Assembly (NCBI GenBank): GCA_017506865.1
Contig: JAFCMP010000390.1
Span: forward strand, 682,001-746,000
Length of the DNA stretch: 64,000 nucleotides
Reading direction: 5' to 3'
DNA from: Tribonema minus
Lineage: Eukaryota > Sar > Xanthophyceae > Tribonematales > Tribonemataceae
Below are positions 1 to 10,817 of this stretch, piece by piece; the first letter of the stretch is position 1; each line of letters starts with the position of its first letter. The notes below the pieces were generated by a model. The model was not told the DNA's origin, ran no database searches, and was given only the letters and a program-made list of their open reading frames with translations. Made by a program: the position numbers and the translations under genes.

Positions 1-197
1 GGGAACGAGCGAGCAGGGAAGGAAGTGCGATCGCATGGACGCACTGATCTCATGACAACTGCTGCATGCCGCGTCCAATGCAAGTGATCAAGCAGCTGTA
101 CACTGACGTCTACCCCTGTTTCATGCCGCCAAAAAGCTAGCACGCAGTGTGACACCAAGTAGAGCGCAGAGCGACGCCGACTCGACACTCCCCCCAC

Positions 198-3100
198 TCA
201 GTGCTCCACACCTGTAGGACCGCCCGACGCGCTGCCAGCTGGGTGTGCAGGATGCACGGCAGAGCCGTCGCAGTGCGCGCCGCAGCTGCCGTCCCAGTGC
301 GGCAGCGGCGCGGCCACCGCGCCCACTGCGGCGGCAGCAGCGGGCGCCCCATCACACGGCATGGCGGCGCCCGGGGCCGGAGCGCGTGCAGCAGCGGTGT
401 GAGCGGTAGCGGCGGCGCATGGACAGGCTGGGGGCGCCGCGCTGTGGCCGCCGCTGCCGCCGCCGTCGCCCATCAACTTGCCGCTGACCTGCACGTACGT
501 CAGCGGGCATGAGAAAGGTCAGCAGGAAGCGTCTGCGCAGGTGTGCAAGGGTGCAGTGCTTGGCCGACTGGGCTGCTGCGCGGCAGGGGTTCAGTCGGAA
601 CATGAGAGGGTTAAGGGTGTGCCGCGCTCGAGCAGGAGTGCGCGGCAGCAACAGAATGAAGGCTTGAAAGAAGAACAGCATAGACCTGGACCCCCAGCAA
701 ACCACTGCGATGTGCATACGCGGTGCAGCTCAGCCGCATGTTGGAAGAGCCTGAAGTTCAGCGCACTCACACAGGCACCACTGAGTGGCCAACTCACCCA
801 CGAGCCCCTGCTGGCTGGAAAGCACTCCAGCTCGCCCGTGGGCAGCAGGAAAGCCAGGTGCGAGTTGTGCAGCATGGCGCGGTGACCGCACCGCGGCCCG
901 TGCACATGAGCTTCGTTTTGCGCCCCCGCCATCGCCGTTGCAGACGCCCCTGCGAGCGGTGCGCTCGCCATCGCGTCCACGGGCGGCAGCGCTGCCAGCG
1001 CTGCCCCAGGCGCGCGCCTGCTGCACTTGCCGCCGCTGGCCGTGACCCCGGAGGCAGCGGCGGCGCTAATATGAGGGCAGCGGCGCTGGCGCTTTGCAGG
1101 TGGAGCGCTGCCACCATCCAGAGTCAGCGCGCGCAGCTTGCCATGAGGGCAGGACGCCTGGGCGCGTGGCGGCCCAGGCGGCGACGCGCACACGGCGGCA
1201 GGCGCGCCGGGCGCAGCAGCGGCGGTGGCGGCGCTGCTGTGTGCCGCCGCCGCGCGTGCGTGTGAGGCAAGCGTATGGGATGATGTGCTGCATGCAACGC
1301 CTGATGAAGCAGCTGACACTGGCTGCAGACAAGGCGAAGGCGTGCAGGCGACAGCTGCGACGCGTGCGGGTGCCGCGCCAGCTGCATCGGCAGCACAGTG
1401 TGCCTGCGTGTGGGCGGCGTGAGCTGGAGCGTTGCACACGCCATCCGCTGGCAGGGCCACTGGAGCTGTCGCTCTGTCGACCGCGCGCCTCACGCCCGCT
1501 CCTGGCGCGTGCGATGAAGACTGCCCTGTGCCGCCACGAGAGTCGCCGCAGTGCAGTTGCGATGGCGCATGCGGCGAGCTGCGAGACCTGCGCACGCCGG
1601 CAGCCACGACATGAGCGCTAGCGGCTGCGGACGCTGGCAGCGGGCTGAGCGAGGCTGCGTGATCCGCATGAGCGGCCGGCGTGACTGGCCTTGTGATGCG
1701 GCTCCGCTGTCCCTCAGGCGCGGCGCTGCGGGCTGCCTGGGAGGGGGCGGCGGCGTCGACAGAGCGTGCCCTGCGGGCCGGGCGTGGCGCACGCTCGGAC
1801 GTCGCTGGTGCTGCTGTCACAGTCATGGCCTGAGAGCGAGGGAGGCGCGCAAAGTGCATGCAAAAGAGGGCCTGTAAGAGGAGGCTTCGCGGACTTTGCT
1901 GCCAGCAAGATGCTCACGACCGTGTGCAGCATCGGCGATGCGAACGCATGGCAAACGCGGTGGCAAATTGCGCATGTAGGCAGCAATGAAGACTCAATGG
2001 GCAGAAACCGCACACAAGCGAGCGAGAATCTGAGAGTGGCAGCAGCAACAGATAGGAAGACCTGAGACATGTCCTGTACACAGAGTGCTGACACAAATCA
2101 GGAGGGATGACCTTAGAAGGAATATGTAATGATGCCGTTTTGCTGTTGTTCCTGCAAACGTTCAAGCGACGGGGAACTGTGTGTGAGCAGTGTTGTGACT
2201 AACATTGAGAGTGCTACATCCAGACCCACCAACCGCAAGCTGTTGCAGAGCACTGACATGCAAATCTTCACGCCAGCGGCTGATGCTTTGCGCTCATGCT
2301 GTAATCAGCATCAGCGGAGTTGAACTGGCAGAATCAGTGGAGGACCATCAAGTGGGCACTGACATATGTCCAAGTGGTGATATGTACAGCAGTGCACCAC
2401 GGCTGACAAACTCGTATACCGGTCAAACAGACACGGAGCAGCGTAGATGTACACACCATGCCTTCCCCATGCCTTGGCTGCTATTTTCAGTGGCCATCAC
2501 AGCTACAACGCGGGACGCGCGGCCTGCGGAACTGCTAAGCAAAGGCGAGGGATGGAGCCAGTCTAAAGCAGCAACACTCAGGCTGCACAATGAAGTTGAA
2601 ATTAGAAGTAGCATCACCTTGCACGCTCTCACCTGAAGCTGGTCGGGCGACAGCTCAAGCTGGTGGCACGCGCGCGCGTGCTTCCTGGCGTCGTGCCGCC
2701 GTGTGAACGTCTTGCCGCAGCCGGGGTGAGGGCACGTGTAGCTGCGCAGCAGCGAGCGGCGCGGCGCATCGCGCTAATCTCACATGTGCATCTTGCCAGT
2801 CAATACCAATGCGATTGTCAGCATGCTGACACATCAAACTCGTCGCACCAGCAGGTCCCAGTATGTTCAGGCATATACGCAGTAGTACATGCGCGCTGGC
2901 TTACCTACAACAGAGCGGAGTGGCAGCAGCACGCAACCAAACGTTGTGCTGCAATTCCCACAAGGAGTACGCAGCCAAGATCGGGTTGCCTGCACTTCAC
3001 TTGCGATGCGTGCACTCACTTGTCCAGTCTCAACTGCAGTGGTGATTGCAGGCACGTCTTGAAACGCACGTCACTGCCGCAGGAGTGCACTGCTGAGTTG

Positions 3101-5375
3101 CCACTCCAGAGATCCTGGAGTTGCGTGCTTGCTGGCCGTTCACCAGTCCTTGTGAGCTTGCCCACGCGCTTCTGATGCCTGATGCTTCGAAGTAAGAGTG
3201 GCCCATCACAACTGTTGCCTACTTACGTTATGAAGCTGCACCATAAGCAGGCCTCTCAGCACTGTGCTGCGGCCATGGTGCCATATTCAGCCTACGCAAG
3301 GCAGTGGAATGACGCAGCTTTTGAACAGAACATACAGTATGGGAAATGTGATCATTGTAGCAGTCAACTGCAGAGGAGCTCTTGCACACTGATCGTGACT
3401 CTTCGTTGTGCAAAGGCGAATGCTGCAAACAGTCCTGCTATGATGCAGCTGACGTCACGCAGTTACAATCGTAACTGGTGTATGTTTGTACCTGGGCTTT
3501 GAGGTGGATTCATGCGTGCGCTCATGGCTCCTGCATTGTACAGTAGTATGGGAGGGTGACAACAGAGATGCAGACAGCATAAGATGACATGAACGCACTC
3601 ATCAGCAATGAGACGAGCAGGCTTCGGGTAAGCTTGCCCGGCAATGACAGTCATGAAACTGCCGAATCGCACTCGACGTATGCCCTGCGCGGTTTGCTGC
3701 CAGTCTAAACCTCAACAATAAATAGCTGCCAGTCTGAAGCTCAACAATAGTAAGCCTGCCGTGCAATGCACACTCAGACCACAAGCCTGCATTAGTTTCT
3801 GGGCAAAAATCATGCCACACAATATGTAGCTGGATCCTGTGCCAACAACTTGAGCCAGGATGATCACAATTAGGTACTGACCGCGCTGTTACCGCGTGAC
3901 TTATCTCTTAAGTGTAAACATGGGAAGCTCCCACGGCTAACAGTCGGCACACTTAAAAGCAAGTCCTTCAACATTTCTTCAAAGTCTGTTATCTTTGTGG
4001 AGATTGTAAAATCTGAGGAGCACAGTGGTCTAGCATGCAGCAACCCTCGTCAGCAGTCACCTGAGATCGCCGCAGCGTGCAAACGTTCTCCCGCAGGTGT
4101 CGCAGCGAAAAGGCTTCTCTCCCGTGTGCACGCGCATGTGCGTCTCCACGTCCGCTTTGCGCTGGAACTCGCGCCCGCACACCTCACACGTGTACCGCTG
4201 AGCAGAGACGTCAGCGGCGCAAGGTACCGGTCAACAGAATGAGCATGGGCATGCCATTGACCAGCGAGGCGCCTTTGGGCAGATCAACCGCACAGCGTGA
4301 CAGCAGCCGCTGGCCTGCGCATACGAATGGTGGCGCCGCCTGAAGCAGTACTCAGGCTCCGCAGCGGGTGCAGTGGAAGCTGCAGCAGCCGGTGCTGAGC
4401 ATCCACTGCATGGTGCGTGAGCAGCTGACCGGCGAGCCAGGGCGCAGCTGACCTGCCCGTCGCTCGCGCACAGCGTGGGGCACGGCGCACTGTGATGCCT
4501 GCAGCGCACGCCCACTCTACGGCAAGGTCGCCCACCTGTGTGAGTGGTGTGGCTTCATTCAGATACCTAGCGTAGCTGCTGCAACGTCAAGCCTGACTTG
4601 ACGTGATCCCGGAAATGCTGAGAGGCTGTCGTTACAGATCTACCTGAAGAATGTATCTTGGCGGGACAGCAGGTTAGCTGAGCTGCACTATGTACACATT
4701 CACGGCTCCTTATGCAACAGCCTGGACAAGGTGCTCGAAGAAAATAAAGCTGCATTGGTGCACTGGGAGAGGTCCAGGTAGTATAGACATGATGAACGGC
4801 ATGCAGGCCTTACTTCTTTCAGGCGCACTTCACACGGCTCTGCACACACAAAGATCATCTCTGCAGTCCACACATGTTTGAAGATAGAATGCTTGCTCCA
4901 CACAGTGGATTAGAGGCGCCAACGTATGACAACGCACCTTCAAACCCATGTGCACATCCATGTGCCGCCTCAGATTCCCCTTTTGCGTGAATCTTTTGCC
5001 ACAGTTTGTGTACGGGCACATGAAGGGATGGGTGGGATGGGAATCGCTGATGATCTCCAGCTCCGGCAACGTAGCCAGCCCAGACCTAGCGGAGCCAGAT
5101 GGAAGGTGAGTCGTGTCAGGAGCCAGTTTTGCAGCAGCCGTCGTGCCGTATCTTCCATTGGCGCTATCATAACCGCTGTCCCCTCCGCTGGTGGCATCGG
5201 TACCATCGCCAGAACATGGCTCCAGCTTCCCTTGGCCCGAGACCATCACTTCCTTCTGCAGATGAGCAGCAGTGCCATGCAGCCCTTTTTGAAGCAGGAA
5301 CTGCAGCACAGCGGCAACATCCAGGTCGTCGTCACAGCCGGCGACGTTGCTCATTCTTTGCTCTGCTGCGGCCAT
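198..5375 (-). CDS. C2H2 zinc-finger protein with LisH-like motif and C-terminal His/Cys motif
   Basis: Exons in coding order: 5375-4938, 4197-4061, 3178-3020, 2741-2633, 1829-771, 488-198. All junctions are GT-AG, all phases agree, and the product is 730 residues. Residues about 17-45 (LDVAAVLQFLLQKGLHGTAA) resemble a LisH dimerisation motif. Finger 1 uses C120, C125, H138, H142. Finger 2 uses C150, C153, H166, H170 and is followed by a TGEKPF linker. Finger 3 has C178 and C181 but only one clear His before a TGERP linker. Finger 4 uses C248, C253, H266, H271. A long Ala-rich exon follows, with a basic patch (AKRQRR). It ends in a motif at about 589-617 (HVHGPRCGH, two more His, then GELEC). 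The last exon is Ala-, His- and Cys-containing. Role inferred: nuclear DNA-binding regulator, possibly metal-responsive. The third exon is short and less certain, although its TGERP linker supports it. The large exon has a second good donor at 798. Confidence 0.75.
810..905 (-). other. Putative metal-binding His/Cys motif in the zinc-finger gene
   Basis: Within the large fifth exon the frame encodes H-x-H-G-P-R-C-G-H, then H-x2-H, then F-L-x4-GELEC. That places five His and two Cys in about 29 residues. From memory, the spacing resembles a short CGH/His motif seen in small metal-related proteins of bacteria and fungi. It lies outside the C2H2 fingers. Its function here is inference. Confidence 0.5.
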
Positions 5376-5887
5376 CTTGCTCTGCTGTTATACGCCGACG
5401 CCGTCGGAGAAGGTCGCTTGCTACTTAGTATATATTGACTAGAGCCGCAGCCTGCATCATGTGTGCTTGATAGGAAAAGCTATGCTCACCAGATCTCAAG
5501 CTGCTGTGAAAGCGTGCTGCGTCAAAGCCTTCACTAGCGGCGAACTTGGCAAAGAGGGAGTGTCATCCGGAACTTGAACTCCGTTGGGGGTGTGTTGTAA
5601 CACTGTTGTTTTTGCACCCACCATTTTGGGCACCGCAAGCTGGTGTGAACATCCATTCCAAGGCCCAGAGCTGTTGAGGGCAGACACGAAGCCTACGCAG
5701 GGCAGCTCAGCTGGATCTCTGCTCGCTACGGCGGGTCGCTGAGGCTAGGCCCTGCCTCTGCAAACGAGGCAAAGACGGGGAAGCTCCACCAGCAAGCGGT
5801 CCAGAGAAAAAAAGTGGGTTGCAGCTTCCCCAGATTTCCATGCAAAGGCCGCATCAGATCTGTGTTGTCGGTTGCAGCCTTTCCAAG
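5376..5887. other. Upstream region of the zinc-finger gene
   Basis: No coding exon is supported here. It should contain the promoter and 5' leader of the minus-strand zinc-finger gene. The start at 5375 was chosen as the first Met of the open frame leading into the LisH-like motif. Short open frames are present, but none has a recognisable product. Confidence 0.4.
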
Positions 5888-6876
5888 CTGTGGTCTGGCA
5901 TTGGAGAAAAGTAGTACCTATGTAAGCAAATCCCTGGCCTAAGGCCTCCACTAGCATCATTCTGTTATCAGTTAGTTCCCTAGCCCAGCGAGTGTCAGTG
6001 AGCTGCCTGCTCGCAGGTTTGAAGCCATCTGTCTGATCTTAAATTTCATGGCATGACAAGTGCTCATTGTGTGCTCTCACAACCTACAAGCTGCAACAAG
6101 TTGAAAGCAATGCATGGATGCTACATGTCATCAATAACAATGGCTGTTCAGACAGACTCTTGCGCAGGAGGCCATCCTCGAACACTGAAAAGTACATCAG
6201 CAATGCCAATTGGCTTAAGTGAACACATGCATTGCCACAACTCTCAGCACTGGCTTGGGATTGCTCGAGGACAGGACGAGAAGACAGGATGCTCTCAAAC
6301 GAATCAAGTACTTGCTTTGCGCTGACGTGCTTGCTGGCTCATGCAGATAACTGCGATAGTTATACAGGATGAACTGGTAACTTACCTGCCACAGATCCAC
6401 TCGTGCCAAGTCTGGCGCAAAACTGCCTGGGCAGATGAAGATCGGGGGGGGGGTAAGGTGTACACCCGTGCTTGAAGAATAAACACAGGTGGTGGTGGCT
6501 ATGGAGTTAGTTCACCAATGTTGTTCTTGACCCGAGTGATTGTGCTGATGCGAGTAGCTGCAGCATCTTGATGGTGACCAAGCCGCGATGGAGGTTCATT
6601 CTGCACGCCTGCTTGTGGTGCTGTGGCGCTAAGCCTTGGTTTAGATTTTTCCGTTCTGGTGCGTACCCACTGACTTGCACTTGAATTTCACTCCCAACCG
6701 TTCGGCCAGCGTGTACGCACACGGGACATTCGACAGACCGCCATGATGCAGATGCATCGAGCACAGTGTCCAGATGCGTATCCCCGATGTCAGAGGTCTC
6801 GTCACCGCCTTCGCCAGATCCAGCGATCATCCAGGCGCTCTCAGCCATCTCAGTCACTTGCAATTTTGAAGCAATG
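5888..6876. repeat. Duplicated ~1-kb segment, copy A
   Basis: This stretch recurs almost unchanged at 8795-9789, in the same orientation and about 2.9 kb downstream. Both copies carry the same G run (6446-6455 and about 9357-9366) and the same flanking text. They differ only at scattered single bases apart from small indels near the left end. The copies diverge abruptly after a shared GAAGCA(A)YGTG. No terminal inverted repeats or target-site duplications were seen, so a segmental duplication is likelier than a DNA transposon. Confidence 0.85.
6507..6863 (-). other. Unassigned open frame inside duplicated copy A
   Basis: The frame encodes 118 residues with an acidic stretch and a CPVCVHAG segment, and has no family I recognise. 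The matching frame in copy B (9419-9853) differs mostly by amino-acid-changing substitutions, which argues against purifying selection. A good donor (CAG then GTAAGT on the minus strand, near 6385) and a poly-pyrimidine/AG acceptor lie beside it, so it could be a fragment of a spliced gene. It is kept only as a low-confidence candidate. Confidence 0.2.
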
Positions 6877-7800
6877 TGCAGCTCTGATTATAATTTTAAA
6901 GCAGCTGCGATGCCGGAGTCCTGGGTCGAAGGACCCCGAGTCGTGTGCGACTGAGCACTGCGCACGCGCGCCACATGTACAATTGCAAATTCGAGAAGGG
7001 AGACCACTGGTGCAAGAAGTGCAGCAGCACAAAGCACAAGAAGATCAGCGCCTGGGGCGTGTTATCAAGTAGTAGCCTTACAAATTAACCAGGTGCAAAC
7101 GTAGACGGCGTATTGCGCGCACAGCGCACTTGAGCGCAAAATATGAGCATGCAAGCAGAGCTGTGCGTAAAGTACGAAGTTGCGTAGCGGTTGAGCAAGC
7201 GAAAAGATGACCCTGCGCACTATGGACACAAAGCAGGCGTGCCAGGGGCCGGGTGGTACAGGCCATAGCGAGCTTGTACGGCAGAGCAACATTCAGAAAG
7301 CAGAGACCAGAATGTAATGGTGTGTAGCACTCACATTTAGCTGGCCAGAGTTGGGGGCTTGGTGCAGGAGGTTGCCTTTGGGGCTAGGGACGACTCTGGC
7401 GGCTGGTCTTGCCAACTTGTCAACAGTTGCTTCGCTATGCAGGTTTGTCAACCTCATTCAATCTGGAGGCTCTCTGAGATAACGCTCACTCAACGAAACT
7501 GCCTGAGGAGAGTTCCAGACATGTTCTTCTGTAGTCAGAAACCGCCTTGTCATGCAGCTCCCATCTTTACACTCAGCAACTCAACTTAGTGGAGTATGTG
7601 CAGTATAAGCGCCACATCGGTGGCGACTGGCTCCAAGGGCACACAAGCTGCGCGTAAGCGCATCCCCTTCCCGCCCAACTGCAGCTACTGCTACTACTAC
7701 TCCTACCATTACGCACACCACTACTGCCCTCTCCAGGTGTTGCCAAACTCCCACTGGCAGCAGCCACTTTATCACACGCAAGCTTCAGAATGCATTCGTC
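6877..7800. other. Spacer between duplicated copies
   Basis: No gene is supported. Around 6975-7060 a short plus-strand frame contains a CKFEKGDHWCKKC segment that looks like a zinc knuckle fragment. No splice context or neighbouring exon could be tied to it. Confidence 0.3.
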
Positions 7801-8440
7801 CCCGGCCTCGCGGGCTACACTCGAGTGGAGTGGTTGCAGCAATCGTGAGCACTGTCAGGACCCACAATAGTGCCCTCACAGTGGATCCGGCGAAGCTGCT
7901 GCTGCTGCTGCCGCTACAGTAGTGCTAGAGCTGCTGCTGTGGGGCTGGTGCTGCTGCTGCCGCTATCGCCTCCCCAAGCGCGCTCCACTCCATAGCTCCA
8001 TGCTGAGCTGCCGACGCTGCTGCTTCAGGTGCTGGTGGCAATCCCACAATTGCGTCTCAGCCACAAGCTCCGTCCTCCGCACATGGGTAACACACCTGAG
8101 GAGTGGATGTAGCAATCCTGAGAGCCATCAGGCCCCAGCATTGTGCGTCTGTAAGGAGGTCCAAGGAAGCAGTCGCTGCTGCTGGTGGTAATGCTGCTGC
8201 TGGCGCTGCTGGTGTTGCTGCTCTGGCTGCTGACGGTGCAGCTGCTGCCAACAACTCCACAAGCGCGCTCCACCCTACAACACGTCCTGACTGATGGCGC
8301 TGCTGCTGCTGGCGGCGATCCCACAAGCGCGGTCTAGCCCCTGACTCCATCCTCTGCACGTGGACAACACTCCAGAGGAGTGGATATAGCAATCCTGGGC
8401 GCCCCTAAGTTTAGTGCAACTGCATGAAGGTGCAAGCAAG

Positions 8441-8471
<31 letters not shown>

Positions 8472-8760
8472 CGGTGCTATCGGTGCTGCTGCACTGCTGC
8501 AGTTGCTGCTGCTGCTACGCTGCTGGTATTGCTGCTGCGGCTGCTGGTGTGACTGATGCTCACAACAGGTCCACAAGTGCGCGCCAACCTCCAGCACCGT
8601 CCCGACCTGCTGGCGCTGCTGCTGCTCCCCGGCACTTGCACACGCACGCTCGAGCCCCTAGCTCTGTCCTTCGCATGTACTCAGCAGCACTCCAGAGGAG
8701 TAGCAACAGCAATCCTGGGCGCCAACAGCGCCAGAATAGTGCCTCTGCACGGAGGTCGTT
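7800..8760. repeat. Tandem array of about 280-bp units with CTG runs
   Basis: A recurring block contains GAGGAGTGGATRTAGCAATC-like text followed by a GTGC(G/C)TCTG-like segment. The GCAATC landmarks fall near 7838, 8112, 8389 and 8709, giving spacings of about 274, 277 and 320. Each unit also holds GCT/CTG triplet runs, the longest near 8440-8475. Open frames here are low-complexity products of the triplet runs and are not called as genes. Confidence 0.7.
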
Positions 8761-8794
8761 AACAAGGCACATAAGTTTTTTCTGAAGGTGGCGG

Positions 8795-9789
8795 TGGTCT
8801 GGCATTGGAGAAAAGTAGTACAACACCTATGTAGTGGCCAATCCCTGGCCTGAGGCGGCCAGTGACATTTCATTCTATGCTTAACTAGTTCCATAGCCCA
8901 GCGAGTGTCAGTGAGCTGCCTGCTCGCAGGTTTGAAGCCATCTGTCTGATCTTAATTTTCATGGCATGACAAGTGCTCATTGTGTGCTCTCACAACCTAC
9001 AAGCTGCAACAAGTTGAGAGCAATGCATGGATGCTACATGTCATCAATAACAATGGCTGTTCAGACAGACTCTTGCGCAGGAGGCCATCCTGAACACTGA
9101 AAAGTACATCAGCAATGCCAATTGGCTTAAGTGAACACATGCATTGCCACAACTCTCAGCACTGGCTTGGGATTGCTCAAGGACAGGACGAGAAGACAGG
9201 ATGCGCTCAAACGAATCAAGTACTTGCTTTGCGCTGACGTGCTTGCTGGCTCATGCAGATAACTGCGATAGTTATACAGGATGAACTGGTAACTTACCTG
9301 CCACAGATTCACTCGTGCCAAGTCTGGCGCAAAACTGCCTGGGCAGATGAAGATCGGGGGGGGGGTAAGGTGTACACCCGTGCTTGAAGAATAAACACAG
9401 GTGGTGGTGGCTATGGAGTTAGTTCACCAATGTTGTTCTTGACCCGAGTGATTGTGCTGATGCGAGCAGCTGCAGCATCTTGATGGTGACCAAGCCGCGA
9501 TGGAGGTTCATTCTGCACGCCTGCTTGTGGTGCTGTGGCGCTAAGCCTTGGTTTAGATTTTTCCGTTCTGGTGCGTACCCACTGACTTGCACTTGAATTT
9601 CACTCCCAACCGTTCGGCCAGCGTGTACGCACACGGGGCATTCGACAGACCGCCATGATGCATATGCATCGAGCACAGTGTCCAGATGCATATCCCCGAT
9701 GTCAGAGGTCTCGTCACTGCCTTCGCAAGATCCAGCGATCATCCAGGCGCTCTCAGCCATCTCAGCCACTTGCAATTCTGAAGCAACGT
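8795..9789. repeat. Duplicated ~1-kb segment, copy B
   Basis: Second copy of the segment at 5888-6876, in direct orientation. Its right edge lies about 115 bases before the chosen start of the ankyrin gene, and the longest possible ankyrin frame (from 9678) begins inside the repeat. Substitutions between copies within that N-terminal part mostly change amino acids (for example V to I, P to L, P to Q, V to A, F to S). This is one reason the coding start is placed outside the repeat. Confidence 0.85.
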
Positions 9790-9853
9790 GGTGCGCCTGT
9801 GTCAGCGGTGAAGCAAACTCTGCGTTGGCGAGAGTGCTGGGAGGCGTCAGCAT
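9419..9853 (-). other. Unassigned open frame overlapping duplicated copy B
   Basis: Counterpart of the frame at 6507-6863, extended at its N terminus beyond the repeat edge to 144 residues. No family is recognised. The extension runs antisense to the region just before the ankyrin gene. Divergence between the copies is mostly non-synonymous, so I doubt that it is translated. Confidence 0.2.
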
Positions 9854-9902
9854 GTGTGGGACGAGCAGGCCACTGGCATCGTCCTCCTGCTACTACTGCA
9901 GG

Positions 9903-10817
9903 ATGTCGCCACACATCGGCCAAGAGAATCACAAGCTTCACCAGCGGGAGGGAGTCGGCTTGGTGGAAGATCAAATGTCGCAGCGCCATAAACGGCGCTT
10001 GACCGCAGCTTCAACCAGCAGCAGCAGAGGAGGAGGAGAGAGCGCTGCTGCAGCCAGGACCTTGGACATCGAAGGCCTACTGCTACATCTGTGTAGTTTT
10101 CAAGGGGGCAGAAGAGGTGCGGACTGGGGCAGCAAGCATGGCGACGACTGCGTTAGCAGTGGCCACTTGTCGCTGTTGTTGTTGAAGGAACAGGACCAGC
10201 AGCCCCTCACAATCACCAGCAAGGCCCTGGAGACCGCAGCAGCTGCTGGCGACCTTCCTCTGCTGCAGCACCTCTGCGTCAGGCTGCTGCCTCAGGGCGC
10301 AGCGCTGGAGGTGCTGCAATCCGCGTTCAACGCCGCTGCTCTGCACGGTCACCTGCACGTCCTGCGATGGCTGCACAGCGAGCTAGGGACACAGGGCACA
10401 GGCTGGGCGGTGGAGGGCGCAAGCAGGCACGGCAACCTGGAGATTGTGCGCTGGCTGCTCGGCACCCTTAGGCAGGGCTGCTCAGACCGCGCCTTCACAT
10501 CGGCCTGCGTCAACGGGCACATCGAGGTTGTCCACTTCCTGCACAGCATCAGGCCCGACGCAGGGGGGCCCTGGGCGCTGCACGGCGCCGCCATGAACGG
10601 CCACCTCAACATCGTCCAATTCCTCACCAAGCACTGCGCCTGGGCGAATCGCTGCACAAGCGATGCCATGGATCTGGCAGCGATCAATGGCCACCTCGCG
10701 GTGGTCCAGTGGCTGTCCGAGAATCGGACGGAGGGGTGGACGACATGGGGCTTGGACGGGGCACGGACGGGCGGTTATGACGACGTTGTTGAGTTTTTGC
10801 TGTCGACAAAGCGGTGA
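9903..10817 (+). CDS. Intronless ankyrin-repeat protein
   Basis: The frame encodes 304 residues from ATG 9903. An in-frame ATG at 9975 is an alternative, and the frame stays open back to 9678 inside the repeat. After a Ser/Gly-rich, basic N-terminal part, about seven ankyrin-like repeats run to the C terminus. They carry the pattern A-A-x-x-G-H-L-x-V-V-x-W/F-L, for example NGHLNIVQFLTKHC and NGHLAVVQWLSEN. This repeat style, with Trp or Phe before Leu, is common in expanded ankyrin families of algae and other protists. It implies a protein-binding scaffold; the partner is unknown. No intron is seen, unlike most other genes here. A CTGCAG just before ATG 9903 could be a splice acceptor for a leader intron. 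Confidence 0.7.
   Translation: MSPHIGQENHKLHQREGVGLVEDQMSQRHKRRLTAASTSSSRGGGESAAAARTLDIEGLLLHLCSFQGGRRGADWGSKHGDDCVSSGHLSLLLLKEQDQQPLTITSKALETAAAAGDLPLLQHLCVRLLPQGAALEVLQSAFNAAALHGHLHVLRWLHSELGTQGTGWAVEGASRHGNLEIVRWLLGTLRQGCSDRAFTSACVNGHIEVVHFLHSIRPDAGGPWALHGAAMNGHLNIVQFLTKHCAWANRCTSDAMDLAAINGHLAVVQWLSENRTEGWTTWGLDGARTGGYDDVVEFLLSTKR

Noticed and set aside
723..1265. Plus-strand Arg/Ala-rich frame over the zinc-finger gene
   Set aside because: Complement of the Ala-rich exon of the minus-strand gene; no independent evidence.
6215..6409. Small minus-strand frame present in both duplicated copies (also 9127-9321)
   Set aside because: All differences between copies change amino acids and no family is seen; conservation reflects recent duplication.
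7573..8826. Several Ala-, Ser- or Leu-rich frames in the tandem array
   Set aside because: Products of GCT/CTG triplets with no start, splice or domain support.
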